Source: Gossypium raimondii
Lineage: Eukaryota; Streptophyta; Magnoliopsida; Malvales; Malvaceae
Reading direction: 5' to 3'
NCBI RefSeq assembly: GCF_025698545.1
Contig: NC_068569.1
Location: 14,694,001-14,758,000, forward strand
Length of the DNA stretch: 64,000 nucleotides
Made by a program: the position numbers and the translations under genes. The notes under the pieces were generated by a model, which had not been told where the DNA came from, did no database searches, and saw only the letters and a program-made list of their open reading frames with translations. Positions 13,701-26,439 of the stretch are shown piece after piece (positions within the stretch are counted from its first letter, which is position 1; every line of letters begins with the position of its first letter).

Positions 13701-14375
13701 GGCTGTGGAGGGTCTTCAAATAGGTGAAATTAATAGTTTTTGCCCTTCTTGGTTTGTTTTTGTGAGGACCATGCCTAGGTGCTCGGTACGCATGTGGAGT
13801 TGTATGGATTATAGGCTGTGGCACCTTGGTAGATTGCTATTGATCATTTATGAAATTTAATATTGGCTAGAGTACTCCACAAGTATTCTTCAAGCCATGA
13901 TTTACTGAGTTATAGTAAATAGTACTTCTAAATAAATGATGGTCATATTGGTCAGGAAGACACTAGCATAGGATGGGGATTTCCACTGTAAATGTGTGAT
14001 GTTTTTTGATGGGGAATATGTAATACACTGATATAATTGGAATGCAGGCTGGAACTTATATCAAGGAATTTGTTCATGGTGATTTTGGGCGCACTCAACC
14101 CAGGTACTACACTAAACTAAAAATGATATCGTTATACTATCAGTTAGTGATGATAATGGAGAAGCACCAAGTATTACTAGATGACTATTCTTACCATTTT
14201 CTTTATATATGTTCTTTTTCTTTGGGTCCAAACATTTTTTCCTATAATGTATCTATACCTGCAGCGTCATTGAAATCTGATGAATATACTCTTCTGCAGT
14301 ATTGGATCAATCCTAGGATGCAGAGCAGAGATATTGCAGCTCGATGTTACAGACGTAAAAATGGATTCTTTCTGA
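10757..14375 (+). CDS. PUS10: tRNA pseudouridine synthase Pus10
   Basis: Fifteen exons: 10757-10936, 11064-11389, 11487-11607, 11760-11868, 11955-12082, 12215-12286, 12470-12538, 12639-12719, 12825-12944, 13030-13104, 13226-13306, 13412-13485, 13586-13646, 14048-14103 and 14300-14375, giving 542 residues. The N-terminal part has a four-cysteine zinc site (C62, C65, C106, C109 in VCSRC and FCSVC). The catalytic motif GREDIDVRMLGSGRPFLLEI carries the aspartate expected for catalysis (about D360). The C-terminal region contains RVLHRRSPLERKKI and GTYIKEFVHGDFGRTQPS, then ILGCRAEILQLDVTDVKMDSF-stop. Family knowledge: Pus10 makes pseudouridine at positions 54/55 of tRNA in archaea and in some eukaryotic tRNAs. 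The last exon needs the acceptor at 14299; an unspliced reading in another frame gives a false longer tail. Apparently intact. Confidence 0.93.
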
Positions 14376-16304
14376 GTGAATGAGGCGTTAGTGTCCAATG
14401 ATGCTACGCTACACATCAAGTTTCTTTTTTGTAGTCTCTGAACTGACAGTGAGTGTAACTACTCTTTTTTCCTTTTCTTAAGTTTAGTTGTTAGCCTTTT
14501 GTTTTCTATTTGATTCCTTACATTTTAACAAATGAGAAACATAGGTTATTATAGATGGTTGGCATTCAAAGGCAAATGTTTCAAGTTGCTTTTACCTCTT
14601 GTTTTGGTTCTGATGATGGGTTGGGTTGTTTGGGGGGTCTGGTTAAGTAATACAACCATAGTTAGTATAGGATGATTACTGCCCTAAGGTTTTAGTTCCA
14701 GTGATTAATATGTTGTCCTTTTAGGGGAGGGCTATCTATGTCTGTCAATGTCATCTCTTCTCCTGTCGTTTGCTGTTTTCATTATATATTCGACAAAAGC
14801 ATTAACTGACCAAAAAAACAAAGCATTAATATTTCTAACCGGAAATGCTGCGATCTGTAGTGAGTTGATTAGAATATAACTAAAAATATAACTCAATTCA
14901 TGGTTATTTTTATTAATTATATGCAGATTCAGCAAATTAATTAAAATTGCTCGATAACCCAAATTCTAAGGTTTTGTTACATTTGTTAATTTTTTTCTAT
15001 AAATTTCGTACAAAGGGTATCTGCTAAACATTCAATTTAACAAATTCACCCTCAAAATTCTGAGCTACAAAGCTAATGTTCACCTAAAAAATTGTTTTTA
15101 CACCCGAAGTTTCAGTCATGTTGCAGTCAGTTCATTTAGGCATATGTATATAGATGTATTTTCTTAGATAACTTCATTAATAGTCAAAACGATGATACAA
15201 CTTTTTATAGATGTATTATTAACACATAATTTCATTGATAATCAATAGTTCTCACTTGATTAAAAATATTATAATTTAATAATTAAACTATTCAAAAGTT
15301 TTCATTTAAGTCATTTGGTTGTTAAAATCAATGGTATATGGTTTTCTTTATTCGCATTATTTGTATAAATCAAAAATTCTTTTTTCATGAAACAACTTTA
15401 AACATTACGAATTTGTAAATTAAAATTTAAACAACTTTTTTTTTCGATCTCCTACATTGACTGTCAGATCGACTTGGATATAAGGTATGTTCTGTTCATT
15501 GATGGGTATTGATCTATTGTGCCGATTGTCACTTGGAGATCTCTAGCATTTAAGAAAAAAGTTAATAGCCTAGTAACTTATAAATAAAAAAAAATATTTG
15601 AATAGTTTAGTAACTTAAATAAAATCATTTGAATAATTCGATGATTGAAACAAAAATTTATCTATAATTTAGTAATTAATAGTCAAAATATATACAACTT
15701 AGAAGTCAGTGGAAGTATTGTTGGTTTCCATTCCTAATTAATGCTAGAGACGTAATTAAGTAGAGTAATTTGGTAAAGGAAGTTGGAACATCGACAAATA
15801 AAGATGAAAAAGAGAAATATATTTTATATAGTATTTTAGAAGGAAATAAGTAAAGACCCACCAAATTTAAAGGAATGGTAAAGTTGGTGGGGGATCCATA
15901 AATTTATTGATAAAAACTAATAAACACATTAACCTACACCGCATACTATCCCATTTACGCCTCAACCCAACTCCATCGTGTATTAAACGCGGCACTCGTC
16001 ATTTCCAATCGCGTGAAACAAACATTCTTTCATAACCCTACACGGGCAGGGCGTGCCACTCACGCTCCATGATCACCCGCCAACTAAAAGGAGAAACCGC
16101 CATTGTCTTCCATTGCAACGGCAATATGGCCTCCAAAGCCGAATAAAGAAACAGAGTATACTTCCCTTTGAATCTTTATTTCTTCATTCATTATTTTGCT
16201 TTCTTTCTTCTTCTTTTTCAACTCGACCGTACGGCCCCATAATGCCGGCAAGAATAGGTAAATCATTTGCAAGTTTGTTGAGCATTTGATCTTTGACTTG
16301 AAGA
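14376..16304. other. Intergenic AT-rich DNA
   Basis: The PUS10 3' UTR is followed by AT-rich DNA. From 15100 to 15700 there are degenerate short repetitions (AGATGTATT, AACTTCATTAATAGTC), probably old repeat remains. From about 16000 a pyrimidine-rich stretch (16190-16225) looks like the 5' leader of the RopGEF gene. Confidence 0.4.
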
Positions 16305-18966
16305 ATGGGGAGCATTTCGTCTGAGGAATCTTTCGATCAAATAAGCGAGCAGTTGGAGAGTTACAATTTGAGCGCCGACGTGAGTGAATCCGAGAGCTCA
16401 AGTGGGTTTTCCTGTCGTCGGTTTGACCGAGGTGGTTCGAGTTCTTTGACCTCTTCGCCCCCCGCGGGGTCAGAGTTTGTCGACGGTGCTAGTTTCAAAG
16501 AGCGACTTCCCGTGATGTTGCCGGTCGTCGGTGGAAGACACGTGGTCATTCCGATGACGAAGGCGGAGGTATCGGAGGCCGAAATGTCCGGTGCGTTCAC
16601 TGCACTTTTGTTTTTATTTTCTTTTTAGCGCTTAACTAAATTGAGAGTAGAATTTGTCGCTTCATTGAAGGTTTTGGAGGCAATTTTAATTAGGTAAAGA
16701 TTGAAGACTCCTGGTTGAATCTTTTTTGCTGCATGCATATACTAACGTAGTTAGTTAGTGACGGTTGTTTAGATCTGTTATCTACTTTGATCTCTTAAAA
16801 CTATGTTTGGCTTTATACCTTCCCATTTATTATTACGTTTTAAGTTTTAACTCGACTCCAAGTTTTCGGTACAAATCGGACTTCTCAATCGAACAAATCC
16901 CAATAATATGGACAGATTTTTCTGCAAAGTCTAGTTTGACTCTGCTGTTCCTCTGTGTTTTCTTAGGTTTATTTGTGTTTGAATTACTATTGATGTTACT
17001 TGCAGAAATAGAATTGATGAAGGAAAGGTTTGCTAAACTTTTGCTTGGAGAAGATATGTCAGGTGGAGGGAAAGGAGTTTGTACTGCTCTGGCCATCTCC
17101 AATGCCATTACAAATCTTTCTGGTTAGTTTCTTGTTCTAGCATTTCATTTCTGTTCTAGTTTTTTCCTTGGCTCATCATTAACAAGAGGTTAAAAACTTC
17201 AAATCTGAATCGATTTGTTAACTTCTTGCAGCTTCTGTGTTTGGGGAACTATGGAAATTAGAGCCATTATCACCACAAAGGAAATTGATGTGGCGTAGAG
17301 AGATGGACTGGCTTCTGTGTGTAAGTGATTCCATAGTGGAGCTTAAACCGTCATTGCAAGAGTTTCCAGGAGGGGGAACCTTTGAGGTTATGGTGGCCCG
17401 CCCACGCTCAGATCTATATGTAAACCTCCCAGCACTCAAGAAACTTGATGCAATGCTGCTAAGCATTCTTGATAGCTTTCATGATTCTGAATATTGTTAT
17501 GCTGATCGTGGGGTGGTCATCTCCGATAACGATGGAATTGAGGCATTTCCTTCATCTTTGACATCTGAGTGGCCATCTATTAGGCAGGAAGAGAAGTGGT
17601 GGCTCCCATTTCCTAAGGTTCCCCCTTCTGGTTTATCTGAAGACTCAAGAAAGAGATTGCAGCAGTGTAGAGAATGTACGCACCAGATCCTTAAGGCTGC
17701 TATGGCAATAAACAGCAATGTCTTGGCTGAGATGGAAATCCCAAATGCTTACCTCAAGAGCTTACCCAAGGTTTGGAGACTGCTCCTAGTATACAAAATT
17801 GTTTCATGTGGCATGAGAAAATAAAATATATTTTCAAGAAGAGAAACCGTGAGGCTAATTTGTATCGAATATTTATGTATTATTAGGTTCCTGAAAGTGT
17901 CATTTGGTTCTGAGCTTATTTGTGACATGTATTCACACACTATGCATTTTGATTGATTACTATTGCTCATGCATCTTTGTTTCCATTTTCCTTCCTTTTT
18001 GGGAGCATTTTATGCGCATAATCATTGATTCCTTATGCCGTTTTTACTTGTCTTCCAGTGTGGAAAGGACTGTTTGGGTGAGGGCATGTATCGTTACTTA
18101 ACTGCTGACCAGTTCTTCCCTGAGTGTCTTCTTGATTACTTAGACCAATCATCAGAGTACACTACTCTCGAAATAGCTAACAGGGTTGAGGCTTCTGTGC
18201 ATATTTGGAAACAAAAATACTCAAAAAGGCATTCACTACGTGCAAAGGTTGGAAAGTCATCATGGGGTGGCAAAGTTAAAGGTTTTGTTGGTGACATAGA
18301 AACGACTAAGGTTTTAGCTCAGCGGGCCGAGACACTCTTACAGAATTTAAGGCTACGGTTTCCAGGCCTTCCTCAGACTTCCTTAGACGTGAGCAAAATT
18401 CAGCATAACAAGGTACTTCATCTTACCATGAATTAGTTCTTAAAGCATCATAGGTCCTGTGGACCTGTCTCCATCAATAACATGTGTTTATTAAGATTTC
18501 GCATGAACTTGCATCTTCTTTTTTCCTTTTTCTTTTTGGGGATTGTTGAAATATGCTAAAGGCAAAGAGAATAGAGTAAAATTGTTGTTGGTTATTTTAG
18601 GATGTAGGACAAGCAATCCTTGAGAGCTACTCGAGAGTGATGGAAAGCCTAGCTTTCAACATAACAGCAAGGATTGATGATCTGCTATATGTGGACGATG
18701 CCACAAAACAACGCGCAAGTGCAACAGCAGAGTTAATGCCTGTTAATGAGCCGGGGCAAATTGGTGCTGCTCTGCCTATACAAAGGCGGATATTGCCCAG
18801 TCCTTTCTCATACCAACGTTCTCTTGCGGGTGCAACAAGTGGTATGGGAGCATCCAACGATTCAGATGAAATAGATGAGAGCCCAGATAGGAGGACTTGT
18901 CAACTCATAACTAATGGCAATCTTAGAGACGCATTGGCTGGCTCACTGGAAAGGCTAGCCTTTTGA
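16305..18966 (+). CDS. Rop guanine nucleotide exchange factor (PRONE domain), RopGEF1-like
   Basis: Five exons: 16305-16590, 17006-17122, 17232-17770, 18059-18412 and 18601-18966, giving 553 residues. The variable N-terminus ([14 protein letters not shown], then a Ser-rich stretch with [19 protein letters not shown]) resembles AtRopGEF1. The PRONE domain starts at [20 protein letters not shown] (about residue 96) and runs through [72 protein letters not shown] and [28 protein letters not shown]. The C-terminal tail of roughly 85 residues is Ser/Pro-rich and ends AGSLERLAF. Family knowledge: RopGEFs load GTP on plant ROP GTPases at the plasma membrane, downstream of receptor kinases, in polar growth and hormone signalling; the variable tail is usually autoinhibitory. 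The PRONE call is firm; the paralogue number is uncertain. Confidence 0.95.
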
Positions 18967-21647
18967 AGAATGTAAGGAACAACGTCTTGCATCATCAACC
19001 TGGAAAAACTGGTAGTAGCACTTATAGATTAAGATTGAGATAGCCTACGCCATCACATGCATGCACCACAAAGCTCTGATTTGTCATTACTTCTGACGGA
19101 TTAGATTGGATCTTTGTATATATATTCCTTTATGGTTAGACATACAAAGTAGAGACTTTTTTTCTTCTCATTTCCCCAAACAATCAGGGAGGGGATATTG
19201 GTTTAGCCGGAGCTCGCTTAAGTATCACCATTGTAGCAGAAACTGCTAGCAATTTTCTTGTGTTTCAAGAGTAGAGAAGCTTTATGATGGTATAAATTAA
19301 TAGGTTGTTATGCGAACCTTATTAACACGCAGATTAACTTGCACTTATATTTTATTTGAAAAATGAAAATTAGGTTCGAAGGATAATGCACTACATATAA
19401 GCGAGAATCTTTAAATCGATATGGATTCTTATGTTAAAAATTGAAGAAAAGAGAAAAAAAGAAACAATCGACTTCTCTGTTAATGGGGCGAATCATTAAG
19501 GCCCATTCATAATCATGTACTCACGTCAAGTGGATTTCTTTCATTAAAATACTAAATCCAATTTCATTAAAACGTTTTTCACTAATATAAAATTTCTAAA
19601 CCATCTCAAGAGAATTATTTGTTCTTAACCACCATTCACATGGCTGCCTTGCCACATAACACTACCATTCAGAAAAGAATAATATTTAAAGTGAACAATC
19701 CTTTTTTATGATAGTAAAGAAATGAAATAAATTCCGATAGTGAACTGAAGGGTATATTGCAGCTGGTTAGAGGGCCCAGAAGGAACCAACAGAAGAAGAC
19801 GCGACATAACTGACGATCAAACAAAATACCTCTTCAAACAACTTTGTTGCAGGGCCGACTCATCACCAGAACTTGCCCCAACAAAACATATAACGTAAAA
19901 AAAGGAAAACAAGTTGAAATGTAAGAGTATATATGGTCCCCATTGATTGAGTCATAAGCATCTTTTATCTAGTCGTACTCTTGACCAAAATTCTCTCACG
20001 CATTGACCCAAACCCGCTCTATGTATGCACCAAATAATAAGTAGTCAAGGCAGACAATGGTCCACTAGCACCACTCTGTTTACCCCAAAACCCAAAATTC
20101 CTGCTCCGACCCAGCAGTGTAGCTACCTCTGACTTCACCAATATCCTCCATTAGTACACGTTCAAAGCTCATGATAACCTACTCTGTATAGACCTAATGA
20201 ATACATATCTTATATCACATTCAAGATAATGTTACCCATTTTCCGTCTAAACCCCACTTTTCCTTTTTTCCCTAGCAACTAGTAAAACTCAAACCCTTCA
20301 CATCCATCCAACACATGGGTTCTCATTCTTTTATTTTTAATCCTGCATTGTATTAACGTACATTCTCATGCTTCTGCATCCTCACCACCAATCCTCGTCA
20401 CTTTTCTTCTCACCAAGCTCAATTATATAGAACCAGAGTGAAAAAATCGATGTGGAGTCACCGGAGTTAAATTAGGTGATTAGATGTTTACCTACCCTTT
20501 TTTGTTTGCGTTTTAACAATTGTTTAATGGTGTTTGTCAGTATTTCAATCATGAGGCTATGTATAAGGTGTTCAGGAGGGTGTAGAAAATGCAACCTGTA
20601 CTAGGGCTAGCTGCCACTAAATAAAAGAGACCCTGCCCTACAGATTCATTAGTGCACCGTGTATGATTTAATTAAAAATATACAATATTTAAACGAAGTA
20701 AATAAATGACTGACATTTTTGAAGTTGGTGGCGCAATCATGCATGAGGCCATGAACATTAAAAATCCTTTTTTGCTTTTAAGTGTGTAATCTGATATCTG
20801 ATAATTAACTTGCTCATAAACCTCTCAAGAAACCAAAATAATAAGTTTTAAAAGTTTCTAATTCAAAACCCTTCAATGGAATTATCATTTGGGTCTCATG
20901 CAACTCTGACAAAATCTTCTTGTTCCTGCCCTTGGGTTTTTTTTTGTTTTCAAGGATAAATATGCAATTTCCACACACTTTCCCTTTTGTTTCGAAGGGG
21001 TTTTACTTGGAATTGGATATCAAATTCAGGGATCGATCCTTCAACACTTAAAAATGGTTTCATGGACCTTGACTGCATAAACATGAAGCTAATCATAAAA
21101 CCCTAAATGGATTATGGAACCCCACATAGAAGTTCTGCAACTGTAACAAGTATTGATGATTGGAAAGGAGAAAGTAGAGAAAAATTAATCTGTAAAACCT
21201 AGTTAGGGTTCTTAATTAGCAGTCAAAGACTCAAAGGGGGTTTAAAATAAGACCAGTTACAGAAATAAGAAAACAGAAGGTAGTGCCTCAAGTTGGTGGC
21301 ACGCACCCTCAAACCTCAGTAGACTAGTCAGTACATATCTAACTACTGATAATCAAAAACCTCCAAGTAGCAGAAGCTAGCATGATGAAAGTACCAAATA
21401 GATGGTAAAATGTTCTTCATTCCATTTCTTTTCGTATGAAGTAGTAAAGTTACCTGGCAATACATAGATAACCAGAAGGTGTCAACACTAAACCTGGCAC
21501 GAACATGATTGTTGTTCACCGAAAGAAAAATAGTAAAAAACTGCAAAATATAGATGGAGATCATGGTACATATGTTATGCATGTTATTTACCTGGAAGTT
21601 CATCAGAGTGAGACGAAAGCTGGAAGAAATGCATCACAAGGATTTTA
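18967..21647. other. Intergenic DNA between RopGEF and MIR394
   Basis: After the RopGEF 3' UTR (to about 19300) the DNA is AT-rich and mostly non-repetitive. Short open frames here lack family features or splice context. Part of 20000-21640 may be the 3' portion of the MIR394 primary transcript, which runs on the minus strand. Confidence 0.35.
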
Positions 21648-21777
21648 CAAAGAGAAGCCAACAGAGCACAGTTGGCAGTATGCCCACCTCCATGAAAAAC
21701 CAGAGGGGAAAAATACGGACTTTTTCCATGATGGGGAGGTGGACAGAATGCCAATAAACTCTGTAAGAAGCCCTTTG
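21648..21777 (-). ncRNA. MIR394: MIR394 microRNA precursor hairpin
   Basis: The minus strand carries TTGGCATTCTGTCCACCTCC at 21754-21735, identical to the conserved plant miR394. The opposite arm carries AGGTGGGCATACTGCCAACT at 21689-21670, which pairs with it with few mismatches and has the expected star-strand position. The stem extends outward (ACAGAG with CTCTGT, CAAAG with CTTTG) and inward (CATGGAAAAA with TTTTTCATG) around a loop of about 20 bases, so the fold is a typical MIR394 hairpin of about 130 bases. Family knowledge: miR394 guides cleavage of mRNA for the F-box protein LCR, controlling leaf shape and shoot meristem maintenance. The mature sequence was recognised from memory and the pairing read directly. 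Confidence 0.95.
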
Positions 21778-21841
21778 CTAAACCCCCATGAAAGCAAACT
21801 AAAAATGATAAACTAACTGTCCTTGTATTCACCACTGAGAC

Positions 21842-21895
21842 ACGAAGAGAAAGGAAGAGAAGAGAACAGAAGAAAAGAAAAGAGTGTATAAATGA
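21842..21895 (-). promoter_or_regulatory. Probable MIR394 core promoter and leader
   Basis: On the minus strand an ATTTATAC element (+ strand GTATAAAT, about 21887-21894) lies about 110-120 bases before the hairpin stem, followed by a long CT-rich leader (21842-21884 on the + strand is purine-rich). This TATA spacing suits a start site near 21860. Inferred by position only. Confidence 0.45.
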
Positions 21896-23109
21896 AAACA
21901 GGAGAGTGGAGTAGATGCTGATGGGGTTCTCCTATTTAAGATGCAATGAAGGAAGAATAGTAAATAAGAGAGAGAGTGAGATGGCGTCATTAATTAAAGA
22001 GGGAGGTAGAAGGACTGAGGAAGATAAGGGGTGTTTTTCAGACTAAAAAAGACAGATAAAAAATATAATTAAGATTGGATGGTTCATTCCCCTATAAGGG
22101 AAGGGCATATTTAGAAGAATCAAAGGATCATCTTCATCATCATGGTTATTCCCTTCTCTTCCCTCGTTACTGGTGAAAAACCCACCTCTCCCTTCAGTCT
22201 TTTTTTGGCCTTCCTCATCTAACCTTCCACTAGTCCCCCACCCTTTCCACCCCCCTCGTTTCTGATGAAACACGCCCTCATAATACCCCAACTCTCTCTC
22301 TATATATTTGCATACATCTGAAACCAAGGAAAAAGGGTTTTGATCGGTTTCACATTATATAAGTCTGGGATCATGGAGGAGCTGTGCAGGTAAGTGTTTT
22401 TATCCAAGGGAGATTAGGCGTGGACAACCACAATTAGAGAATTTAATGACATGCCAAACTTTTAGAGCGACTAAAACCCTCCATTTACAGTCTGCTGTTA
22501 TACCTGTCTTCTCCTTACTGGGGATTATATATAATGTGTATCACTAAGGATGAGCTACGCTCCTCGACAATTTTGACCTTAGCTAATTGTTGCACATTCG
22601 TGATAAGTAGCATTAAGAAAATTATATGACTTGTTTTGCTTGCTTTAATTTGACTTACGGTCTTGTTATACCTTAATGCCAAAACATTTCTTATGCCTTA
22701 TGAATACAACCTATATAATTTATTCGAGGAAGTATCGGTGAAATGTCCTTAAGGACCATTACATAGGATCGCATTTATTTAATAATTCCGTGAGTAAAAT
22801 TTGACCCATTTCATAAGCTTCCCAATCTAAAAAAAAAAATCAATCTAGCTCACACCCTAAATTATATCTAAGATTAAACTTTACAAGAAAATCATTATTA
22901 GATGAAGCTCTATTTGAAGCCTTTCTCCATTTATAAATACACCTTCCTTCAAGAAGAACAATGGACAGACACAAAATGCTAAAACTATATCCGAATGTTG
23001 TCTCAACCACCTCCAACCTTCTAACCAAATGGCACTTCACACCATTCACTATATGAAACGCCCTTCACCTAGAAGCTCTCTGCACCTCAAGCTATGTAAA
23101 CCACCCTCC
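21896..23109. other. Upstream DNA of MIR394, then AT-rich DNA
   Basis: From 21900 to 22400 there are CT/GA-rich tracts that fit promoter DNA of MIR394. A TATATAAG-like box followed by ATGGAGGAGCTGTGCAG|GTAAGT at 22374-22396 looks like a possible start exon on the + strand, but no following exon was found. From 22400 to 23100 nothing was recognised. Confidence 0.3.
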
Positions 23110-24190
23110 ATCTAATGTAATTTCAGATGAAGCCTCCTAAGGCCCAGTGTATCTTTTAGTATTTGCCCTCCAATTGCGCCTAATCTCATTTTCGATGAAG
23201 CCTTCAAAGGCTTCAGTACCTTATCAACTGAGGCCTCTTCTTGCAAAAAAAAAAAAAAACTACCAACAAAGCAATTCTCCAACAAAGGCTTTTTACGGCC
23301 CAATTCCACTTTTCATGTAGGCCTTTCGAGGGCTCTAATGTTGTTATCGGTGAAGCCTCTCAAAGCTCTAGCGTCGTATTAGTCAAAGCCTTTTAAGGCC
23401 CCAATGCCATTTACGACATAGGCCTTCAAAATGCCCCAATGTTATTTTCGACTAAAGCTTTTTAAAGCTCTAGTGCCATGTTCTACAAGCCTCTTAGGGC
23501 CCTAACTCACTGTATCGACTACTAGCGTAGTAACACTCTAACAATGGTCTTTTAAAATCTAGAGTGGCTTCTGGCAAAGGCCTTTCCAAAAGCCCGATGG
23601 CATTTTTCGTAAAGCCTTTCTAAGGTTATAAGGCAAGTGTTAGGGTTGATAAAGAAAGTTTACACGAAGAAGTATTTGGAGGTTTACGGGATGCAAGTTC
23701 AAAAATCGCAATTACTTGAACTGACCTAAATTCTATTTCTTTTTAATATATAATTAAATTTATTTTTCATGATATAAAAAACTATTTTATTTTTAAAATA
23801 TGAAAATATTTTAAAAGTTTTTGAATATTTTTTGTTTATTAGAAATATTTATGAAAAAGACCTTGAAATTTTGACAAATAATATTCAAAAGCCATAAAAT
23901 AAAGCTCATTTTATCTAAATAAATCTAAAAAATCATACCAAAAAACAATATGAAAAAATCGATAATCGAATTGAGCTGAACCGACCGAAGTATGATAGAC
24001 GGTTCAAAAAATCTAAAACCTGACCGAACAAAACCAATCACCCCTAGCAAGTGTTATTTCTTGCGCGAGGCTTTTGAGAGGCCTAATGTCATTTTCAACG
24101 AGGCCTCTTAGGGCCCCAACTCTCTAAAAATGGTAGAAAACTTGCCAATGCAACCTTCAAAGGCTTCTACAAATAATGCCATAACCAACT
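23110..24190. repeat. Degenerate tandem array of GCCTT(T)-AAGGC units
   Basis: A motif of the form GAAGCCTYTYAAGGCYCYARTGYC recurs about every 40-45 bases across this stretch (for example near 23130, 23195, 23340, 23390, 23440, 23490, 23580, 24070 and 24105). Units are strongly diverged and no reading frame is kept. The array is interrupted at 23643-24046 by an inserted element described separately. Confidence 0.6.
23643..24046. mobile_element. MITE-like insertion with 10-bp target duplication
   Basis: A 404-base AT-rich block lies inside the GCCTT array and is flanked by the exact direct repeat GCAAGTGTTA at 23633-23642 and 24047-24056. Its ends are weakly inverted (GGGTTGAT at the left; the right end reads AGGGGTGATTGG on the minus strand). 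A target duplication of 9-11 bases suits a non-autonomous Mutator-type element (family knowledge). No coding region. Confidence 0.6.
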
Positions 24191-25209
24191 TGTTTTCATG
24201 GACGCGAGTAAGTTCACATAAATAAGAATAAAAAATAAAGACAAGTGAAGTGCTACAAAGGAAACTAGGAAAATAATAACAATCTTTGTTTCTAGTAGGA
24301 AAGGTACATTTGGTGAAAGGTGAAATACAAAATTAAAAGAAAAACACTAAGGCATGGGAGGATTTGAAGGAAGAGTAGTCAAGACGTTTAAAGTGTCGAT
24401 AATGACGATATTTGTTTCATCGTCATATTCGATGTAGCCATCTTAATGAGGGTCTTCAATGGTTGGCGAAGAAGGAGAAGCAAGGTTAAACATCCAAGAA
24501 TACAAAGTTTCTTTCTTCCAATTCTCATGCACCTCGCTAGTATTTTTTTCATATTTAAAGACTATAGTACAGTGTTAATCACTACCAAAAGGACACAAGA
24601 GAAATCAAATAGCCCATGCAGTATTTGAATACATGCCAACGTCACAACTTGGACTTGGATAATATTTCTGGTACACTTTTCAGAGGCTTCCTCCTAAACA
24701 ATGTTTCTGGCCTAGCGGTGGTTTTCTTTTAACTTAGCGAACTCTTATTTTTTCACCTTTTTTTAATGCGACTTAACTTTAAACAAAACCATCAAGTTCC
24801 CTCATCGATAGCTATACTACTTTCTTCAACTCATCAATTTATTGAGAAGACATTACAACTTCTCCCTTCAAGGTTATCACCTATTTAACCATTCATTTTC
24901 CTCACGGAAAGCTTCAACCTCTTTCTCAAAAGTGGCCACCTTTTTCTTCAGTTTTACCACAAACCTTTTCTCAGTGGCCAACACTTTTTTTCAAACGCTC
25001 ATCTTCTTCCTTTGACGCAACCAATTCTTCTGGAAGCTTGATTTTAACTTCCTTTTGAGGCATTTCGCGTTTACTGCCAGTTTTGTTAGGACTACCTTAA
25101 ATATCAATGAGACTCCTTCCCAAGTCAAGGTTTTGATTGATTAGAGATTAAGGTGTTGCGTTATTACCTTTCATATTGATCTTCTTAAATGTGTAATGTG
25201 CTCGAAGTA
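24191..25209 (-). repeat. Remains of an unidentified minus-strand coding element, part 1
   Basis: On the minus strand from about 25080 to 24880 a coiled-coil-like reading VLATEKRFVVKLKKKVATFEKEVEAFREENEWL appears, with frameshifts around it. The right flank of the solo LTR at 25210-28250 also has coding-like minus-strand DNA, so both may belong to one older element. Family not recognised. Confidence 0.3.
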
Positions 25210-26439
25210 TGTAACAACCCGTTTTTAGTAAAATTGGAACAGTGGTTTCGGGACCACAAATTTGAATCTGTAAAGAAAATTATTTTAATATTATTTTATG
25301 CTCTAAATTATAATAGGGAAACCGTATGAAAATTTTGTTAAGAAAATTTTACCGATTACATGTCTAATTGATAAAAAGACCAAATTGCATGAAATGTAAA
25401 AGTTGGGTTCTAGTAGCTATAAGTATCAAATAGCTATGGAATTCAAAGTTTTAGGTCCTTATATGATAAATAGACCATTAAGAGAAGTTAGTAGATAAGG
25501 ATGATGATTCATCCATGGAAATTTAATTAAAGAAAATGATGAAATTGGAAATAAAATATATTAAAAGATGATAAATGATTAAATAAAGAAAATATCATCA
25601 TTTATCATCATCTTTCCCAAATTTTTTATGGAAACCCTAGCTAAGAGAAAAGAGCTCAAACAAGCTTTCTTAGCTTAATTAGGTATGAATTCTAGTCCCG
25701 TTTTTACTAATTTTTATGTTTCCGAGATTGTAATAGCATAATTAAGCTATTTTGGGGATTAATTTGCAAAATTATCAAAGTTCTAGGATTTTTCCATGGA
25801 TGAATATAGTTGAATTATGAATTTTTATGGTAGAAAATGAAAGGTTGATAGATAAACAACTTTTGTTAAAGGAATTTTGATCAAAATATGATTTAGGGAC
25901 TAAATTGTAAAAATGTAAAAATTCATGGAAAATTCTAATTATTGTGAAATACATGGGCTGCTATTAATACATGTAAAATTCATTTGGGCTTGGAATAAAG
26001 ATTAAATTGCATGAATTTCATTTTCCAAGCCAAGAGACGAAATTGTCATTAATTAAAAGTATAGGGGCAAAATCGTACTTTTGCCTAAGATGTAAATTGG
26101 ATTGAAATTAGTATGAAATTATATTAAATTGAGTTAATTTACTCGTATAGATCCGGAAAGACAAAATACGGAGTTAGATCGAGGTAAAGAAAAAGTAACG
26201 GATTAGTAGATTACAACTCACGAACTTTGTCGAGGTAAGTTCGTGTAACTTAATTGTGTAATTATATCTTTGAACTGGTTTGAATGATTTGTATGTGAAT
26301 TGTGTATTGGTCATGTATATGAAATCTGATCATATATCCAGAAAATACCCGATAAATGTTAAATCCCATTTGAATGAATGAAATTCGATTGGATATAGGG
26401 TTCTGTTTGTCGAAAAGGTAGTGGTCTTGCATTTATTGC

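Noticed and set aside
14042-14383. Long open frame reading straight through the last PUS10 intron
   Set aside because: Only splicing from 14103 to 14300 restores the conserved Pus10 C-terminus; the unspliced frame has no similarity.
22043-22327. 94-codon minus-strand open frame upstream of MIR394
   Set aside because: Low-complexity Gly/Glu/Lys content from CT-rich DNA, no family similarity.
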